Shown here: in pieces, positions 61,337 through 64,000 of the stretch
Position numbering within the stretch: the first letter of the stretch is position 1
Layout: the number at the start of each line of letters is the position of its first letter
DNA from: Streptomyces lavendofoliae
Lineage (GTDB): Bacteria; Actinomycetota; Actinomycetes; Streptomycetales; Streptomycetaceae
Reading direction: 5' to 3'
DNA length: 64,000 nt
Assembly: GCF_014649735.1 (NCBI RefSeq)
Contig: NZ_BMTP01000004.1
Coordinates: forward strand, 434,001-498,000
Translations under genes and position numbers: made by a program
Notes under the pieces: generated by a model
What the model saw: the letters and a program-made list of their open reading frames with translations, nothing else
Databases searched by the model: none
Told to the model about the DNA's origin: nothing

Positions 61337-62614
61337 ATGCTCGACGAGACGCTGCTCGACGACCCGGACGCCCTGGCCCGAGCCGACCGCCGCGGCCTCC
61401 TCCGGGGAGCCGCCGAAGCCGGGGCGCGCGTACGCACCGCCGCCCACCACGCCGCCGAGGCGGGCGTCACCGAGCTGAACCCCGAAGGGCGCCCGCGCTC
61501 CATCCTGGTCGCCGGCCCCGGCACCGCGGCCGCCGGCGTCGCCGACCTGGTGGCCGCCCTGGCCGGGTCCTCCGCGCCCGTGGCCCGCCTCCACTCCACC
61601 GGCGTGGCGGCCGCCGCCGGAGCCCTCCGCTGGACGCTCCCGGGCTGGGCCGGCTCCGTCGACCTGCTCCTGATCACCACAACCGACGGCAGCGAACCCG
61701 GACTCGCCGTGCTCGCCGAGCAGGCCTACCGCCGCGGCGTCACCGTCGTCGCCGTCGTCCCCCAGCGCTCACCGCTCGCCGAGGCCGTCACCGGTAGGCA
61801 CGGCCTCGTCGTCCCGATGGCCACCGCCCCCCACGAGCCGACCGACGAGGAAGCGCAGGACGCCGGCCCCGCCGCCCTGTGGGCGCTGTTCACCCCCCTC
61901 CTCGCGCTGCTCGACCGGGTGGGCCTCGTCAGCGCGTCCGCCGACACCCTCCAGCGGGTCGCCGACCGCCTCGACCGCACCGCCGAACGCTGCGGCCCCG
62001 GCGTCGCCACGTACAGCAACCCGGCCAAGACGCTCGCCTCCGAGCTCGCCGACACCCTCCCCCTCATCTGGACCGAGGGCGCCATGGCGGCCCCGATCGG
62101 CCGCCGGTTCGCCGCCCTGCTCGCCGAGCTGGCCGGCCGCCCCGCCTTCGCCGCCGAACTCCCCGAGGCACTCGCCGCCCACCGCGTCCTCCTCGCGGGC
62201 GACTTCGCGGGCGGCGCGGACCCCGACGACTTCTTCCGCGACCGCGTGGACGAGGCCCAGGCGCTGCGGGCCCGTGTCGTCCTGCTCCGCGACCGCCCCG
62301 TCGGCGGCCTCACCGCCGCCCCGGCAGCCCGCGAACTCGCCCTGAGCCACGACACGGCGATCAGCGAACTCGAACCCGAGGACGCGGCGACGGGCACGGG
62401 CACCGGCCCGGCGAACGGGGACGGTGCGACCCCCGGCGACGGAAGCGGCAGCGGCACGACGAACGGGACCGGCGCCCCCGCCGAGGACGCCGCCGCCACC
62501 CCCGGCCCGGCCCACGACGGCACGACCGACCTGGAAGGCGTCGCGGAGCTCCTGGCGATCACGGACTTCGCGGCCGTCTACCTGGCGCTGACGTCCCGCC
62601 TCCACACCACCTGA
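61337..62614 (+). CDS. SIS-domain protein, phosphoglucose/phosphomannose isomerase-like
   Basis: A 425-residue protein with the layout of bifunctional phosphoglucose/phosphomannose isomerases. It has an N-terminal SIS domain (RSILVAGPGTAAAGVADLVAALAG, residues about 54-77, and SVDLLLITTTDGSEPGLAVLAEQAYRRGVTVVAVV) and a C-terminal bact-PGI_C-like domain (SNPAKTLASELADTLPLIWTEGAMAAPIGRRFAALLAE). A Gly/Thr-rich insert (about 353-395) interrupts the end. The usual catalytic SxS/TxS and Glu residues of active isomerases are not clear to me, so activity is uncertain. ATG 61337 follows GGAGG by 8 nt. It lies 59 nt upstream of manA. Confidence 0.82.
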   Translation: MLDETLLDDPDALARADRRGLLRGAAEAGARVRTAAHHAAEAGVTELNPEGRPRSILVAGPGTAAAGVADLVAALAGSSAPVARLHSTGVAAAAGALRWTLPGWAGSVDLLLITTTDGSEPGLAVLAEQAYRRGVTVVAVVPQRSPLAEAVTGRHGLVVPMATAPHEPTDEEAQDAGPAALWALFTPLLALLDRVGLVSASADTLQRVADRLDRTAERCGPGVATYSNPAKTLASELADTLPLIWTEGAMAAPIGRRFAALLAELAGRPAFAAELPEALAAHRVLLAGDFAGGADPDDFFRDRVDEAQALRARVVLLRDRPVGGLTAAPAARELALSHDTAISELEPEDAATGTGTGPANGDGATPGDGSGSGTTNGTGAPAEDAAATPGPAHDGTTDLEGVAELLAITDFAAVYLALTSRLHTT

Positions 62615-62673
62615 CGCCCCGCACCGCCACACCGGCCGGCGCACGGCAGCAAAGACGCAAGGAACGACGACGC

Positions 62674-63840
62674 ATGGACCGCCTCTCCAACACCGTCCGC
62701 CCCTACGCCTGGGGCTCCACGACGGCCATCCCGGACCTGCTCGGCGTCGCCCCCACCGGCGAGCCGCAGGCCGAGATGTGGATGGGCGCCCACCCCGGCG
62801 CCCCGTCCCGCGTCACCCGCGCCGGACACCCGGAGCAGCCCCTGTCGGCCCTCATCCAAGCCGACCCGGAACGCGAACTCGGCCCCGCCACCGTCGCCAG
62901 GTTCGGCCCGCGTCTCCCGTTCCTCCTCAAGATCCTCGCGGCCGGCGCCCCGCTCTCCCTCCAGGTCCACCCCGACCTCGAACAGGCCCGGGCGGGCCAC
63001 GCCGCCGAAGAGCGCGCGGGCGTCCCCGTCGACGCGCCCCACCGCAACTACAAGGACGCGAGCCACAAACCCGAACTCATCTGCGCCCTCACCCCCTTCG
63101 AGGGCTTCTGCGGCTTCCGCGTGCCCGGCCGGACCGCCGACCTCCTCGCCGCGCTCGAGGTCGACTCCCTCAAGCCGTACGTCGACCTCCTGCGCGCCCA
63201 CCCCGAGGACGCCGCGCTCCGCGAGGTCCTCACCGCCGTCCTGGCCGCCGACCCCGCCGAGACGGCCGCCACGGTCACCGAGACCGCCGCGGCCTGCGAC
63301 CGCCTCGGCGGCGACCACGCCCCGTACGCCGTCCTCGCGCACCACTTCCCCGGCGACCCCGGCGTCCTCGCCGCCATGCTGCTCAACCACGTCCGGCTCC
63401 AGCCCGGCGAGGCGCTCTATCTGGGCGCCGGCGTCCCGCACGCGTACCTCGGCGGCCTCGGCATCGAGGTCATGGCCAACTCCGACAACGTCCTGCGCTG
63501 CGGCCTGACGCCCAAGCACATCGACGTCCCCGAACTCCTGCGCGTCGTCCGCTTCGAGCCGCACGACCCCGGCGTCCTGCGGCCCGAGGCATCCCCGTCC
63601 GGCGAAGAGGTCTACGAGACGCCGGTCGACGAGTTCCGCCTCTCCCGTTTCGTACGGGCCGAGGGCGCCGCCCCCGTCGACATCACCACCCCCACCCCCC
63701 AGATCGTCCTCGCCACCTCCGGTGCGCCGAGGGCCAACGACCTCTCCCTCACCCCAGGGCAGTCCGTGTTCGTCCCCGCGGGCGAAAGAACCGAACTGTC
63801 CGGTACGGGCACCGTCTTTCGTGCCACGGTGGTGGCCTGA
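62674..63840 (+). CDS. manA: mannose-6-phosphate isomerase, class I
   Basis: A 388-residue zinc cupin enzyme interconverting fructose-6-phosphate and mannose-6-phosphate, the entry to GDP-mannose. It has NTVRPYAWGSTTAIPDLLG (residues about 6-24), AEMWMGAHPGAPS, PLSLQVHPDLEQA (zinc Gln/His), NYKDASHKPELICALTPFEGFCGFR (zinc Glu), EALYLGAGVPHAYLGGLGIEVMANSDNVLR (zinc His) and GLTPKHID. ATG 62674 has AAGGA 10 nt upstream. It closes the manB-Trm112-SIS-manA group. Confidence 0.96.
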   Translation: MDRLSNTVRPYAWGSTTAIPDLLGVAPTGEPQAEMWMGAHPGAPSRVTRAGHPEQPLSALIQADPERELGPATVARFGPRLPFLLKILAAGAPLSLQVHPDLEQARAGHAAEERAGVPVDAPHRNYKDASHKPELICALTPFEGFCGFRVPGRTADLLAALEVDSLKPYVDLLRAHPEDAALREVLTAVLAADPAETAATVTETAAACDRLGGDHAPYAVLAHHFPGDPGVLAAMLLNHVRLQPGEALYLGAGVPHAYLGGLGIEVMANSDNVLRCGLTPKHIDVPELLRVVRFEPHDPGVLRPEASPSGEEVYETPVDEFRLSRFVRAEGAAPVDITTPTPQIVLATSGAPRANDLSLTPGQSVFVPAGERTELSGTGTVFRATVVA

Positions 63841-63923
63841 CGTACCACCCGTCACCGCTACTGCAACAATGTGCCGCCGTACGAACCACCCCCCAGCATC
63901 ATCAAGAAGGGACACCCGCACGC

Positions 63924-64000
63924 ATGAGCGCGTCAGGCGGAACCAAGGCGATCGTGGCGGCACTCGTCGCGAACCTCGCTATCGCGGCGAGCAAATTCGT
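63924..64000 (+). CDS. start of a cation diffusion facilitator (CDF) family transporter
   Basis: The ATG at 63924 (AAGGG 12 nt upstream) opens a frame running off the window. The visible 25 residues, SASGGTKAIVAALVANLAIAASKF after the Met, match the first membrane helix of CDF/ZitB-like metal exporters, in particular the A-L-x-A-N-L-x-I-A-x-x-K-F pattern. The call depends on this short stretch. Confidence 0.65.
   Translation, partial: MSASGGTKAIVAALVANLAIAASKF

Overview
This is a 64 kb chromosomal segment from an actinomycete, almost certainly a Streptomyces. The DNA is very GC-rich with extreme third-position GC, there are many GTG starts and 4-nt stop/start overlaps, and it carries an 87-residue WhiB, an SsfX-type HTH/DUF397 pair, F420 biosynthesis genes and a partner-switching sigma factor. 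The gene order (hut genes - sigma factor - two-component system - purKE - LCP cluster - manC - fbiAB - whiB - manB - manA) matches, from memory, the SCO3073-to-SCO3025 region of S. coelicolor. It looks like conserved core chromosome: I see no phage, plasmid, CRISPR, rRNA or tRNA.

Layout. 1-2800: end of an unidentified protein, a DrrAB-type ABC exporter and a small membrane protein. 2801-5316: a leftward operon of three Roadblock/LC7-like proteins and a PATAN-like protein, with no small GTPase beside it. 5447-8162: amino-acid permease and fold-III PLP decarboxylase, divergent from 8287-13797, the histidine-utilisation genes hutU, an M20 amidohydrolase, hutF and hutI. 13928-15773: small membrane protein, F420-dependent-type oxidoreductase, Asp/Glu racemase. 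15872-18110: SigB-family sigma factor divergent from its likely anti-anti-sigma and anti-sigma factors. 18428-23041: peptide transporter, OmpR-type two-component system, GtrA protein. 23159-27322: purK, purE and two M19 dipeptidase paralogues, the second with most metal ligands lost. 27326-27411 is a MITE-like element. 27408-32600: VOC protein, UDP-glucose dehydrogenase, acyl-CoA dehydrogenase, membrane protein, WhiJ-like regulatory module. 33115-43280: five LytR-CpsA-Psr (LCP) cell-wall ligases with a thioesterase and a glycosyltransferase among them. 43391-50475: TIGR03089 protein, secreted PGRP-type amidase, manC, AlkA-like glycosylase, fbiB and fbiA. 50541-51995: cysteine dioxygenase and whiB, divergent. 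52569-58386: giant GT2 membrane protein, DUF5719 protein, zincin-like protein. 58708-64000: DUF3499 protein, manB, Trm112-like protein, SIS protein, manA and the start of a cation-efflux gene.

The genes form a few functional groups: histidine to glutamate catabolism; GDP-mannose supply (manA, SIS protein, manB, manC) for cell-envelope glycosylation next to an unusual density of LCP ligases, glycosyltransferases and a UDP-sugar dehydrogenase; F420 synthesis (fbiA/fbiB); purine synthesis; and developmental or stress control (whiB, sigma/anti-sigma set, WhiJ-like module).

The most exciting observation is the leader of the cysteine dioxygenase gene. On the minus strand a good TTGACA/CACCTT promoter places the transcription start at, or within a base of, the ATG of a 37-codon leader peptide ending in six cysteines within twelve residues. 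Its Cys-codon stretch is perfectly complementary over 16 nt to the start of the cysteine dioxygenase gene. This predicts a leaderless, cysteine-sensing translational switch that turns the cysteine-degrading enzyme on when cysteine is plentiful. Other points worth following are the MITE whose CTAG ends provide stop codons, the pseudo-dipeptidase, the GTPase-less Roadblock operon, an 18-bp palindrome at manC, and nine genes with a -10-like hexamer placed for leaderless transcription.
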